From NCBI GenBank assembly GCA_007117835.1, contig SKFU01000005.1, forward strand, positions 1-47,187: a DNA stretch of 47,187 nucleotides. Direction: 5' to 3'. Numbering within the stretch: the stretch's first letter is position 1; the number at the start of each line of letters is the position of its first letter. Below, piece after piece: positions 1 through 8,331 of the stretch. The notes under the pieces were generated by a model. It made no database searches. It was not told the DNA's origin and was given only the letters and a program-made list of their open reading frames with translations. The DNA comes from Candidatus Izemoplasma sp. (GTDB taxonomy: Bacteria > Bacillota_I > Bacilli_A > Izemoplasmatales > Izemoplasmataceae). Position numbers and translations under genes: made by a program.

Positions 1-1016
1 ACAGCATCTTCGTTATAGCCAACTGCTTCGCCTTGATAAACAGTACCGACCAACATACCGGCCGCATTAAAATAATCGAAACGTTTTGTTAATAGGTCGT
101 GATCGATCGAAATTGCATCACTCACACTGTCTGCAGTGGCAAAATATTTAGTTACTGAAAACGCATCAAACAATAAACTTAATGCCTCTTTAACACTAAG
201 CTCAAGTGCGCCTGAAACATCAAAAGTGATTTGATCGATCGCTTGACCTTCGTAAGTTTTAAATGCTTCCAAAGCAGATATAAGCGCACTATCTGAGGTG
301 TTTTGTGCGCGGACACCAACAAAATTATTGTCTAAGTCTAATGCTACGTAAAGCCCTTTATCATCGGCTTTTAGCTCATACACATAACCGATGTGTTCAG
401 CGGCATCATTAAATACTTTATAAAGTTCATCAACACTGTCGATGTTGTGAGTCTCACTTTCGTATGACGCAGCATCCGGATAAAGTTGAATATATGCCTC
501 TAAACGCACATCACCCGCTTCTTGCATGACAGCCGCTTCAACAACACGACGGATTGCATTGTATGTGTCGGTTGCACCGGTGTTTGCGTCATAACTTACA
601 GAAGATGCATTTTGTCCGGTAAAATTAGGCACTTTGTTTAAGGCGCTATCTCTAATACCTGGGGTTTCATCATCAAAGGTAGTCACCACTACTTTGGCAA
701 TCGTGCCATCCGTTGCAATACCTACCAATGTTATGACAGGACCACCGTAACCACGTGATGTCCCGCGGTAAACCCGGCCAATTTCATTGCCAGACGCATC
801 CATTATAATTGTCATTTGATTGAGTATATCATGATCAAATGATTGGATATCAATACTTGCTAAATCAGGAAATATTTCTTTAAATGCTTCGGCTTCTGCG
901 CCAAGTTGTCTTTCTTCTATGATTGGTGCTGTAATTTCATTGACAGCCCAAATACTGAGACCACTGAGTGCGCCAACAAGTAATAAAACTCCAGCAATGC
1001 GTAGTTTATCCAGCAT
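1..1016 (-). CDS. rnfG: Rnf complex subunit G, enlarged (partial; C-terminus off the left edge)
   Basis: RnfG is the membrane-anchored flavoprotein that passes electrons inside the Rnf ferredoxin:NAD+ oxidoreductase. The start ATG at 1016 overlaps the end of rnfD by 11 bases, so translation is probably coupled. The 338 visible residues have an N-terminal membrane segment (about 7-25), then an FMN_bind domain with the flavinylation motif TGATDT at 146-151 (Thr151 is the expected FMN-carrying residue). Ordinary RnfG is about 200 residues, but this frame continues. A second copy of the same pattern (IGYVY at about 219-223, SGALEL at 268-273) and the start of a third (VGTVYQG near 333) follow. 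The second copy lacks the flavin-accepting Thr. rnfE, rnfA and rnfB would be expected beyond position 1. The RnfG call is firm; the role of the extra repeats is unknown. Confidence 0.88.
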   Translation of the reverse strand, partial: MLDKLRIAGVLLLVGALSGLSIWAVNEITAPIIEERQLGAEAEAFKEIFPDLASIDIQSFDHDILNQMTIIMDASGNEIGRVYRGTSRGYGGPVITLVGIATDGTIAKVVVTTFDDETPGIRDSALNKVPNFTGQNASSVSYDANTGATDTYNAIRRVVEAAVMQEAGDVRLEAYIQLYPDAASYESETHNIDSVDELYKVFNDAAEHIGYVYELKADDKGLYVALDLDNNFVGVRAQNTSDSALISALEAFKTYEGQAIDQITFDVSGALELSVKEALSLLFDAFSVTKYFATADSVSDAISIDHDLLTKRFDYFNAAGMLVGTVYQGEAVGYNEDA

Positions 1017-2061
1017 AATTAACACCCACAATCGTTATTAAAATGGTTAGTGCAATCACGACTGAGAATATACTCAGTCTGCGAAGATTAAACTTTTGAT
1101 GTGACCACTTAGCATAATCAATCGCTGGTACAAACATGTTCATGATTAAAATGGCAAACACCACGCCTTCTGGTAAGTTCCCAAACAAGCGAATGAAAAA
1201 GGTAATGACCCCAATACCAAAGGCAAAATAAATACGCCCTGGACGGGTCACTGGAGACGTGATTGGATCGGTAGCCATAAACACAGCACCAAAAATTAAA
1301 CCACCACTGAGTAAATGTGTCATTGGGTACCAGAATCCGATTCCTTGAGAAATCATGACGGCACATGATAAAACAAATACGGTGCCAATGTAAGTAAGTG
1401 GAACAACCACGTCAAACGAACGACGTAACAATAAGTAAATCCCACCAACAAGTATTAGCATCGCACTGGTTTCACCAAGTGAACCTGGTAAGCCAATGCC
1501 AGTAAACATGGTCATTAACGCGTAACTATTCGTGACATTTGCATCGACGATGTTACGGTTTAAAATACCCAGTGCTGTGGCACCTGCGTTGGCATCCACA
1601 AATTGGCTATAGCCCACTGCAGCACCAAAACTTAAGACCACAAATACTCTTGCAAATGCAGCGATATTAAAAATGTTTTGTCCCATACCACCAAAAATAA
1701 GTTTTGCAAGGAACACACCCACAACACCACCGATAATAACGACAGTAATCGGTGTTTGATCAGGCAATGTCAAACCGTAAATTAAACCGCTTGTAATCAC
1801 ACTGAAGTTGTAAATCGTGCAGTGTTTATTTTTAAATGTAAAGCCGTTACCAGCTTTTAAATCTTGAATTTGGTAATAAACATATTCTGTCAATACCATC
1901 GAAAGCACCGCAGCGAGTAAAATAAATACTGCATTGAGTCCGTGATTGATGATTGCAAACACCACAAGTGGCATTAAAGCGATTGTGACATCGCGCATCA
2001 TACGGACAACGCGGGCATTCGGTCTTCTTAAATGTGGACTTGTTTTTTTTACGATTTCCAT
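1006..2061 (-). CDS. rnfD: Rnf electron transport complex subunit D
   Basis: RnfD is an integral membrane subunit of the Rnf complex, homologous to NqrB, and carries covalent FMN. The 351-residue product is the usual length. It has many hydrophobic helices and a basic N-terminus (LRRPNARVVRMMRD). The motif AGATAL has Thr162 at the place of the flavinylated Thr of the SGAT motif in RnfD/NqrB; the first residue is Ala here rather than Ser. It starts 4 bases after rnfC ends and overlaps rnfG by 11 bases, giving the common order rnfC-rnfD-rnfG. Its place in an Rnf operon makes a Na+-Nqr subunit unlikely. Whether the complex pumps Na+ or H+ cannot be read from this subunit. Confidence 0.94.
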   Translation of the reverse strand: MEIVKKTSPHLRRPNARVVRMMRDVTIALMPLVVFAIINHGLNAVFILLAAVLSMVLTEYVYYQIQDLKAGNGFTFKNKHCTIYNFSVITSGLIYGLTLPDQTPITVVIIGGVVGVFLAKLIFGGMGQNIFNIAAFARVFVVLSFGAAVGYSQFVDANAGATALGILNRNIVDANVTNSYALMTMFTGIGLPGSLGETSAMLILVGGIYLLLRRSFDVVVPLTYIGTVFVLSCAVMISQGIGFWYPMTHLLSGGLIFGAVFMATDPITSPVTRPGRIYFAFGIGVITFFIRLFGNLPEGVVFAILIMNMFVPAIDYAKWSHQKFNLRRLSIFSVVIALTILITIVGVNYAG

Positions 2062-2065
2062 ATTA

Positions 2066-3364
2066 TCACCCTAACAGTTGTTTGCCTTGTCTGACGTAGT
2101 CGGTTACATGAATTTTGCTTGTACACACATAGGCACATAACCCACATTCAATACAATTTTTAGCTTCTAAGTTTGCTAATGCAGTTTTGTCATTACGTTT
2201 GACTGCATTCATAATTTGTACAGGTTGTAACCCTGCAGGACAGCTGTACACACATGAAGCACAACGAACACAAGGCTCTTCCTTGTAGTCGGTGCTTTTC
2301 AACACCAAAATACTGGTTGTCGTTGGTGTGATTACGATATCATCGGTCGGCATTGACACACCCATCATCGGGCCGCCACTGATGAAGTTTATTTGCTTAG
2401 CATCATCAACATAACCATCCGATAACTTAATTAAGTCACGCACATTGGTACCAACACGAACACGGTAGTTTTGTGGGAAATTAATCGCATCACCATTAAT
2501 AGTAAAGTGGCGTTTGACCACAGGCATATTGTGCTTAACAGCTTCATATATTGCCGCACAGGTCGAAACATTGAAACCGATAATCCCATACTTCATTGGT
2601 AATTCACCGATTGGTACAGTGATACCGACCGCATTTTTAAAGGTTTCTATTTCCCAGCCTTGTGGATAATAGTCTTCGAGTTTTGCCAAACGGATATTAT
2701 ATTCTTTAAAGCGTTTAAGTTCACGTTCTAATACTTCAATTAAAGGTATTTTAGTTTTCTTAATGGCAATGACACCCTCCGGTGCATTTAGTGCTTTCAT
2801 CGCGTAAATAAGTCCTTTAATTACGGGTTCAGGTGTGTCTTTGATTAAGCGATAATCACTGGTAAGATACGGTTCACATTCAACAGCATTGACAACCACA
2901 GTATTGATTTTTTCTTTGGTATCTAGTTTGATGTACGTTGGAAAACCAGAACCACCAAGTCCAATGATTGATTTTTCTTTAACTATGTTAACGAAATCTG
3001 CTTGTGTGAATGCATCAATCACACTGTCTGGTCTGTCAACCACGTTTCGGCACAGTTCATCCTTAAAGTCATTCTTTACAGTAATAAACTCTGCTTCAAC
3101 ACCAGTGCCATCATGTTTTTTAACCGTCTCACCGACAGTACCACTGACGGTTGAGTAGATGGGTTGTTTGAAAAACCCACCTGAGCGCTCACCAATGATT
3201 TGTGCAACACGGATATAATCACCTTTTTCAACATTCAGTTCATAAGTTTTGCAACGATTATTGGTGAGATTGATATAAATAGTTTCTGGATCAACATAGC
3301 GTGTGACAGGTAATGTTGTGTTCAGTTCTTTGTAGTCACTCACTTTTTTTGCTCTACTAATCAT
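2066..3364 (-). CDS. rnfC: Rnf electron transport complex subunit C (NADH-binding, two 4Fe-4S clusters)
   Basis: RnfC is the peripheral subunit where the Rnf complex exchanges electrons with NAD+/NADH. The 432-residue product has an N-terminal barrel-sandwich region and the glycine-rich nucleotide/FMN loop GLGGSGFPT (135-143). A SLBB-like region follows, then two C-terminal ferredoxin motifs with Cys at 365, 368, 371 and 375, and at 404, 407, 410 and 414. The length suits clostridial-type RnfC without a long Ala-rich tail. Its ATG overlaps the pgcA stop in an ATGA junction, so rnf is transcribed and probably translated together with pgcA. No separate rnf promoter was seen. Confidence 0.96.
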   Translation of the reverse strand: MISRAKKVSDYKELNTTLPVTRYVDPETIYINLTNNRCKTYELNVEKGDYIRVAQIIGERSGGFFKQPIYSTVSGTVGETVKKHDGTGVEAEFITVKNDFKDELCRNVVDRPDSVIDAFTQADFVNIVKEKSIIGLGGSGFPTYIKLDTKEKINTVVVNAVECEPYLTSDYRLIKDTPEPVIKGLIYAMKALNAPEGVIAIKKTKIPLIEVLERELKRFKEYNIRLAKLEDYYPQGWEIETFKNAVGITVPIGELPMKYGIIGFNVSTCAAIYEAVKHNMPVVKRHFTINGDAINFPQNYRVRVGTNVRDLIKLSDGYVDDAKQINFISGGPMMGVSMPTDDIVITPTTTSILVLKSTDYKEEPCVRCASCVYSCPAGLQPVQIMNAVKRNDKTALANLEAKNCIECGLCAYVCTSKIHVTDYVRQGKQLLG

Positions 3365-5082
3365 CGATTCACTTCCTCATTTTTTGTTTGATATTGCTCA
3401 ACTAAATCGATTAATTCTGCTTTGAGTGTTTCTAAGAATGCATCTGCTTCGGCAATGGTTTTGCCTTTATGAATACAGTAAATCTTCAACTTGGGTTCGG
3501 TCCCACTCGGTCTAAGTACAAACCAAAAATCTTCATACATAAACTTCAGCACATCCGATTGAGGGAAATTAAGTACGCTGGTTTGACCGTTTTCATAACG
3601 CTCGCCCAGCTGATAGTCTTCTTTATAAATGAGCGAACGATTTAAAAAGCTTGTCATTGCGTTCTTTCTAAAGGCTTGCATGATTTGGTTAATCGCTTTT
3701 TCTCCCGCTTGACCCTCAAGTGCTATGTTGACCAATTGATCTCGGTAAGCCCCATGCGTATCATAAAGCGTGTTAAGTGCGTCAATCAACGTTTTACCTT
3801 CTTGCTTAAGACGGTTCGCCATTTCACTAATGAGTACTATCGCTTGAATCGAATCTTTATCACGGACAATGTCTTTTAAGACGTAACCATAACTTTCTTC
3901 ATAACCCATAATAAAAGTTTTATCACTGTTTTCAATGGCTTTCATCTTTTCACCGATAAATTTAAAACCAGTCAACGTTGAAACCATTTCAACACCATAG
4001 TGACGCGCGATAGCCGCACCAAAATCATTGGTTACAATCGTGTTAAACAAAACACCTTGCGGTGGCAATGCGTCGTTTTCAGACAAGGTTTTAAGCATGT
4101 AATCAATAAATAACGCACCCGTTTGATTGCCGGTTAAATAATGATACTTTTTGTCATGGTAAACAGCCACACCCAAACGATCACCGTCTGGATCAGTTGC
4201 GATTAGTAAATCAGCCGATTTTTCTTTTCCCAATGCTTCTGCCATGGCAAACGCATGAACGTCTTCGGGATTCGGTGATTTAACTGTCGAGAAATTTGGA
4301 TCAGCGATCATTTGTGCTTCTACTGGATACACATCATAACCATTTTCTACTAAGCTTCTCAATCCGATTTCACGACTGGCGCCATGCAGTGGTGTAAATA
4401 CCACCTTTAGTAATTTTGAAATATTAGGATAATATTGGACTTGATACACATCATTTAAGTATTTGTTGTCCATATTTCGTCCTAAGATTTCAACCAACCC
4501 TTGTGCTTTGGCAATGTCAAAAGGCATCGTTTCAATTGAAAACACATCGTCAATATCATTGACAAGTTCAATCACCTGGTCAGCCAATCTAGGGATTAAT
4601 TGACACCCATCTGAATCGTACATTTTAACGCCGTTATACTGTGGTGGGTTGTGTGATGCAGTGACCATAATGCCCCCAGCAGCGTGTGTATCTCTAACTG
4701 CATAAGATAAAAGCGGTGTGGGTCGAATCGCTTCAAACAAATACGCTTGAATGCCGTTTTTAGCCAAAACCTCAACGGCCGCTTTAGCAAAATCTTGACT
4801 GAAATGTCGGTTATCATAAGCGATAACTACGCCATGCTCTTTTGCATTTGGATTGGTTTTAAGCAAGAATAAAGCATAGCCTTGGATCGCTTTTCGAACG
4901 GTATAGATATTCATCCGATTAATGCCAACACCAACAATACCCCGCATGCCACCTGTGCCAAATGTGAGCGGCTTATAAAAAGCTTCACTCATGTCACTTT
5001 CAGTCATCTCAACAAGTTCTTTTTTGAGTTCAGCTTCCAGTCTTGGTTCGTTTAACCACTGTTGGTACAGTGTTTTGATCAA
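3361..5082 (-). CDS. pgcA: Alpha-phosphoglucomutase
   Basis: This enzyme interconverts glucose 1-phosphate and glucose 6-phosphate and so connects the glycogen genes of this window to glycolysis. It is a phosphohexomutase of the PgcA type, 573 residues. It has the phosphoserine loop TASHNPP (Ser about 143), metal loop DPDGDR, sugar loop EESYG and phosphate loop RPSGTEPK. I place the start at TTG 5082, not at the in-frame ATG 5115. An AAAGGAG ribosome site lies 10 bases before the TTG. The promoter at 5120-5148 puts the transcript start near 5113, just inside the ATG codon, so that ATG would not be in the mRNA. The resulting N-terminus, MIKTLYQQWLN, also resembles Bacillus PgcA. It is first in an operon with rnfCDG. 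Confidence 0.95.
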   Translation of the reverse strand: MIKTLYQQWLNEPRLEAELKKELVEMTESDMSEAFYKPLTFGTGGMRGIVGVGINRMNIYTVRKAIQGYALFLLKTNPNAKEHGVVIAYDNRHFSQDFAKAAVEVLAKNGIQAYLFEAIRPTPLLSYAVRDTHAAGGIMVTASHNPPQYNGVKMYDSDGCQLIPRLADQVIELVNDIDDVFSIETMPFDIAKAQGLVEILGRNMDNKYLNDVYQVQYYPNISKLLKVVFTPLHGASREIGLRSLVENGYDVYPVEAQMIADPNFSTVKSPNPEDVHAFAMAEALGKEKSADLLIATDPDGDRLGVAVYHDKKYHYLTGNQTGALFIDYMLKTLSENDALPPQGVLFNTIVTNDFGAAIARHYGVEMVSTLTGFKFIGEKMKAIENSDKTFIMGYEESYGYVLKDIVRDKDSIQAIVLISEMANRLKQEGKTLIDALNTLYDTHGAYRDQLVNIALEGQAGEKAINQIMQAFRKNAMTSFLNRSLIYKEDYQLGERYENGQTSVLNFPQSDVLKFMYEDFWFVLRPSGTEPKLKIYCIHKGKTIAEADAFLETLKAELIDLVEQYQTKNEEVNR

Positions 5083-5119
5083 GTGCGTCACGCTCCTTTC
5101 TATATAAATAAACATTTGT

Positions 5120-5148
5120 ATTATAGCTTATAAACTATCATTTTACAA
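5120..5148 (-). promoter_or_regulatory. Sigma-A-type promoter for pgcA-rnfCDG
   Basis: On the minus strand, -35 TTGTAA (5143-5148), a 17-base spacer and -10 TATAAT (5120-5125). The predicted transcript start near 5113 supports the TTG start of pgcA. Confidence 0.75.
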
Positions 5149-5195
5149 CAACAGAACCAATTTTCTAATTAAAAAAACTTTGATTTTAAACTAAT

Positions 5196-5220
5196 AAAAA
5201 ACCACGAAATCGTGGTTTTT
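5196..5220 (-). terminator. Intrinsic terminator after the peroxiredoxin gene
   Basis: The inverted repeat ACCACG-AAAT-CGTGGT is flanked by A and T runs, giving a U-run on the minus-strand transcript just after the peroxiredoxin stop. It closes the glycogen/peroxiredoxin operon. It is A/T-symmetrical, so it could also work on the other strand. Confidence 0.85.
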
Positions 5221-5225
5221 ATACA

Positions 5226-5822
5226 TTATTTTTTATTATTTTTATTATTATCGATAAAAGGCTGTCCTGGTTGCCAATTGCATGGCACCATTTTTCCAAT
5301 CACTTCGTTTTGAAAAACCTCAAGTGTTCGTAAAACATCATCAACATTCCGTCCCGCTTCACCATGTTGAATTGAAATCGATTTTAAAATGCCTGAAGGG
5401 GCAATAATAAATGTGCCACGCCAAGCAACACCCAATGATTCTTCTAATACCCCATATGCTTCGCTTACTTTATGGGTTTGATCACTGGCATGATAGTGAT
5501 TTAAGTTACCCAGACTCGATGCTTGCCAATTGAGATGACTGTACACTGAGTCGGTTGAGATGGCAATGAGTTTAGCTTTTTTCGTTTCAAACGCATCATT
5601 CAGTTCGTTAAAACGTTTTATTTCTGTTGGACAAACAAACGTGAAATCCATTGGATAAAAGTATAACACAACCCAAAACCCCTCGTTTAGTAATTGATCT
5701 AAGCGAATCGTTGAGATGCGTTGAGAACTTTCAGCATGCGGCAACACAACCGGCATTTCAAACCGTGGTGCTTGCTTGCCAACACGGGCGGCACTGACAA
5801 AATAATCATAATCATATTTCAT
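5226..5822 (-). CDS. Typical 2-Cys peroxiredoxin (AhpC/TSA family)
   Basis: This thiol peroxidase reduces H2O2 and organic peroxides in the cytosol. The 198-residue product has the peroxidatic site PMDFTFVCPTE with Cys64 and the resolving-Cys motif VPCNW with Cys181. Arg157 and Arg165 lie in the region where the family's conserved Arg is found. It fits the AhpC/Prx1 class. No AhpF-type reductase gene is adjacent, so the electron donor is unknown. It begins 18 bases after the glgP stop and ends at a strong terminator, so it is probably the last gene of the glgP transcript. The link to glycogen may be only co-transcription, or may reflect oxygen protection in an anaerobe; that is inference. Confidence 0.95.
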   Translation of the reverse strand: MKYDYDYFVSAARVGKQAPRFEMPVVLPHAESSQRISTIRLDQLLNEGFWVVLYFYPMDFTFVCPTEIKRFNELNDAFETKKAKLIAISTDSVYSHLNWQASSLGNLNHYHASDQTHKVSEAYGVLEESLGVAWRGTFIIAPSGILKSISIQHGEAGRNVDDVLRTLEVFQNEVIGKMVPCNWQPGQPFIDNNKNNKK

Positions 5823-5840
5823 AAATTTTTTCCTCTTTTC

Positions 5841-8246
5841 TTACGGGGTTTTTAGTGGTTGGATATCCCATATTTCACTGGCGTACTGACTGATTGTACG
5901 ATCGCTTGAGAAAAATCCGCTTTTTGCAATATTAACAATCGACATATCAAGCCAGCGGTCTTGATCTTGATATAATGCATTGGCTTTTTCATGGGCATGT
6001 AAATAATCTGGCAAATCTTTTAAAACGAAATACTCATCTTTGCTTAATAGTTTATCGCGAATTTCTTTGAACTCATCTTTGGGTACATGGCCAAAGAAAC
6101 CGTTGGTTAATTGATCGATAACCAAGCGTATTTCGCGGTTATTATGATAGATTTCTATTGGTTGATAATCTTGTCGTTGATAAGCACGTGCTACTTCTTC
6201 ACTGTTCATCCCAAAAATAATAATATTTTCTTCACCGACCAGTTCAGCAATCTCAACATTAGCACCATCCAATGTGCCTATAGTGAGCGCACCATTCATC
6301 ATAAATTTCATATTGCCGGTGCCACTGGCTTCTTTAGACGCAGTAGAAATTTGTTCGGATAAATCACACGCAGGGATGATTTGCTCAGCATATGTTACAT
6401 TATAGTTTTCGACAAACACAACTTTTAAGTAGGGGCTGGTATCTGGGTCTTTATTGACCTTATCGGCAATCGTGTTAATCAACTTGATAATTTTTTTTGC
6501 ATAATGATATCCTGATGCTGCTTTAGCGCCAAAGATAAAAGTATGAGGCACATAGTTTTGTTTAAATGCCATATCTGTTTTAAGGCGGTTGTATAAAATC
6601 ATGATGTGCAAAGCATTCATCAATTGTCTTTTATACTCGTGTAGGCGCTTGACTTGAACATCAAATATACTATCGGGATCTATGACAATGCCTTGTTCTT
6701 TTTCAATACGTTTTGCCAACGCTACTTTGTGATTGCGTTTCATCGTGGCAATTTGTTTTTTCAAAGTTTTCGTTGGTGCTTTAGCAATTAAATGTTCAAG
6801 TTCACTTGGATTAAAAAGCCATTGATCACTATAGTCATCGATAATCTTTGAAAGCTCTGGATTGATATGTTTTAGCCAACGGCGGTGAGTTATACCGTTT
6901 GTTTTATTATTGAAACGCTCTTTATATAGCGCATCAAAATCTTTCATTTCAACTGTTTTAAGCAGTTTCGTGTGCAGTGCCGCAACACCATTCACACTGA
7001 ATGAACCCACAATCGCTAAGTGTGCCATGCGCACTTGCTGATCTGCAATAATCGCAAGTTCGCTCACTTTGTTTTGATTGTTGCTAAATACGTTGATTAG
7101 ATGCGCACAATAACGTTTATTTATTTCTTCGATAATTTGGTAGATCCTTGGTAGAACCGGTTGCATTAAACCTGACGACCATTTTTCAAGTGCCTCAGAA
7201 AGTAACGTGTGATTGGTGTATGCGACTGTTTTTGTAGTAATATCCCAAGCTTTATCCCATTCAAGTCCATACGCATCAATCATTAACCGCATCATTTCAG
7301 GAATCACTAACGCAGGATGGGTATCGTTGATTTGAAAAACCAATGTGTCTGGCACATTGTCAAATGTTTTGTGCACAGCGTAATGTTTTTTTAAGATGCT
7401 TTGTACGCCAGCTGCACTGAAAAAATACTGTTGCTTCAAACGTAAAACTTTGCCTTCATATGTGGTGTCATCTGGATATAAAAATCCGCTAATACGGCGT
7501 ATTTCCACATCATATTCAATGGCGTTTTTACCCTCAGGAATGGCACTTGTTGGCTCTGCGTTCCAAAGCCTTAATTGATTCACCACACCATTGGCGTTAC
7601 CAACAATGGGAATATCATAAGGTACTGCCTTAATTTGCTCATTTGGATAGTAAATAACTTTGCCATTTTCATAAGAAGTATACCCACCAAATGGAATCAA
7701 TAGTGCTTCTTCTTCAACACGGACTTCCCAAACATACTGATCTTTTAACCAGTCTTCTGGTTTTTCAATTTGATATCCGTTTTCAATGCCTTGTTCAAAT
7801 AAGCCATAGCGATAGCGAATGCCATTACCATGACCTGGCAACGCCAAGCTTGCAATTGAGTCTAAAAAACACGCTGCCAATCGGCCCAAACCACCATTGC
7901 CAAGACCTGCATCGACTTCTGTGTGCTCTAACTCGTTTAAATCGATATCAAGCGTTTTAAGTCCTTGTTCTATCACTGGTCTTAACCCAAGATTATTGAT
8001 GTTGTTGGTAATCAATCGTCCCATTAAGAACTCCATTGAAAAGTAATGGACAGTTTTTGGTTGGTATTGTAAATAACGTTTTTTTGTTTCTAGCCAGTTT
8101 TTACTAATGGTTTCAAAGACCATAGCGCCTAAAACATAGTATTTTTGACGCAGCGAGGCTTCTTCAAAATCAACAACGAATTGTTGTGTTACTCTTTTTT
8201 TAAAAACTTTTGCAAAGGTTTCTTTATTACTGAATATATCTTGCAT
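5841..8246 (-). CDS. glgP: Glycogen/maltodextrin phosphorylase
   Basis: It releases glucose 1-phosphate from alpha-1,4-glucans with phosphate, using PLP. The 801-residue product spans the whole GT35 fold. The N-terminal half has EFLMGR and AGLGNGGLGRLAACFLDS; the C-terminal half has the PLP site EASGTGNMK with the Schiff-base Lys at 647, followed by NGALTIGTLDGANVEI. The length is typical of bacterial GlgP. Although downstream of glgDA, it has its own promoter (8268-8297) and a cre-like box (8307-8322) in the 85-base gap. Glucan breakdown can therefore be controlled separately from glucan synthesis. The product feeds PgcA, encoded just downstream. Confidence 0.97.
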   Translation of the reverse strand: MQDIFSNKETFAKVFKKRVTQQFVVDFEEASLRQKYYVLGAMVFETISKNWLETKKRYLQYQPKTVHYFSMEFLMGRLITNNINNLGLRPVIEQGLKTLDIDLNELEHTEVDAGLGNGGLGRLAACFLDSIASLALPGHGNGIRYRYGLFEQGIENGYQIEKPEDWLKDQYVWEVRVEEEALLIPFGGYTSYENGKVIYYPNEQIKAVPYDIPIVGNANGVVNQLRLWNAEPTSAIPEGKNAIEYDVEIRRISGFLYPDDTTYEGKVLRLKQQYFFSAAGVQSILKKHYAVHKTFDNVPDTLVFQINDTHPALVIPEMMRLMIDAYGLEWDKAWDITTKTVAYTNHTLLSEALEKWSSGLMQPVLPRIYQIIEEINKRYCAHLINVFSNNQNKVSELAIIADQQVRMAHLAIVGSFSVNGVAALHTKLLKTVEMKDFDALYKERFNNKTNGITHRRWLKHINPELSKIIDDYSDQWLFNPSELEHLIAKAPTKTLKKQIATMKRNHKVALAKRIEKEQGIVIDPDSIFDVQVKRLHEYKRQLMNALHIMILYNRLKTDMAFKQNYVPHTFIFGAKAASGYHYAKKIIKLINTIADKVNKDPDTSPYLKVVFVENYNVTYAEQIIPACDLSEQISTASKEASGTGNMKFMMNGALTIGTLDGANVEIAELVGEENIIIFGMNSEEVARAYQRQDYQPIEIYHNNREIRLVIDQLTNGFFGHVPKDEFKEIRDKLLSKDEYFVLKDLPDYLHAHEKANALYQDQDRWLDMSIVNIAKSGFFSSDRTISQYASEIWDIQPLKTP

Positions 8247-8267
8247 GATATCACGCTCCTACTGAGT

Positions 8268-8297
8268 ATTATAACAATTTGATTACGGTAATGATAA
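8268..8297 (-). promoter_or_regulatory. Internal promoter for glgP-peroxiredoxin
   Basis: On the minus strand, -10 TATAAT (8268-8273) and a -35 of TTATCA (8292-8297; 4 of 6 to consensus) with an 18-base spacer. The -10 is strong; the -35 is approximate. Confidence 0.6.
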
Positions 8298-8306
8298 CCC
8301 ATTGAT

Positions 8307-8322
8307 ATGAAACCGTTTCCAT
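8307..8322 (-). promoter_or_regulatory. cre-like box (CcpA operator) upstream of the glgP promoter
   Basis: The minus-strand sequence ATGGAAACGGTTTCAT is a near-perfect palindrome. Its core TGGAAACGGTTTCA agrees at 13 of 14 positions with the published cre consensus TGWNANCGNTNWCA. It lies about 10 bases upstream of the -35, roughly -47 to -60 from the expected start. That is a position from which CcpA activates some genes and roadblocks read-through at others. No ccpA gene is in the window. Confidence 0.6.
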
Positions 8323-8331
8323 AATTCAGTT

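Noticed and set aside
5083-5115. ATG start of pgcA at 5115
   Set aside because: It lies at the predicted transcript start, while the AAAGGAG site downstream serves TTG 5082.
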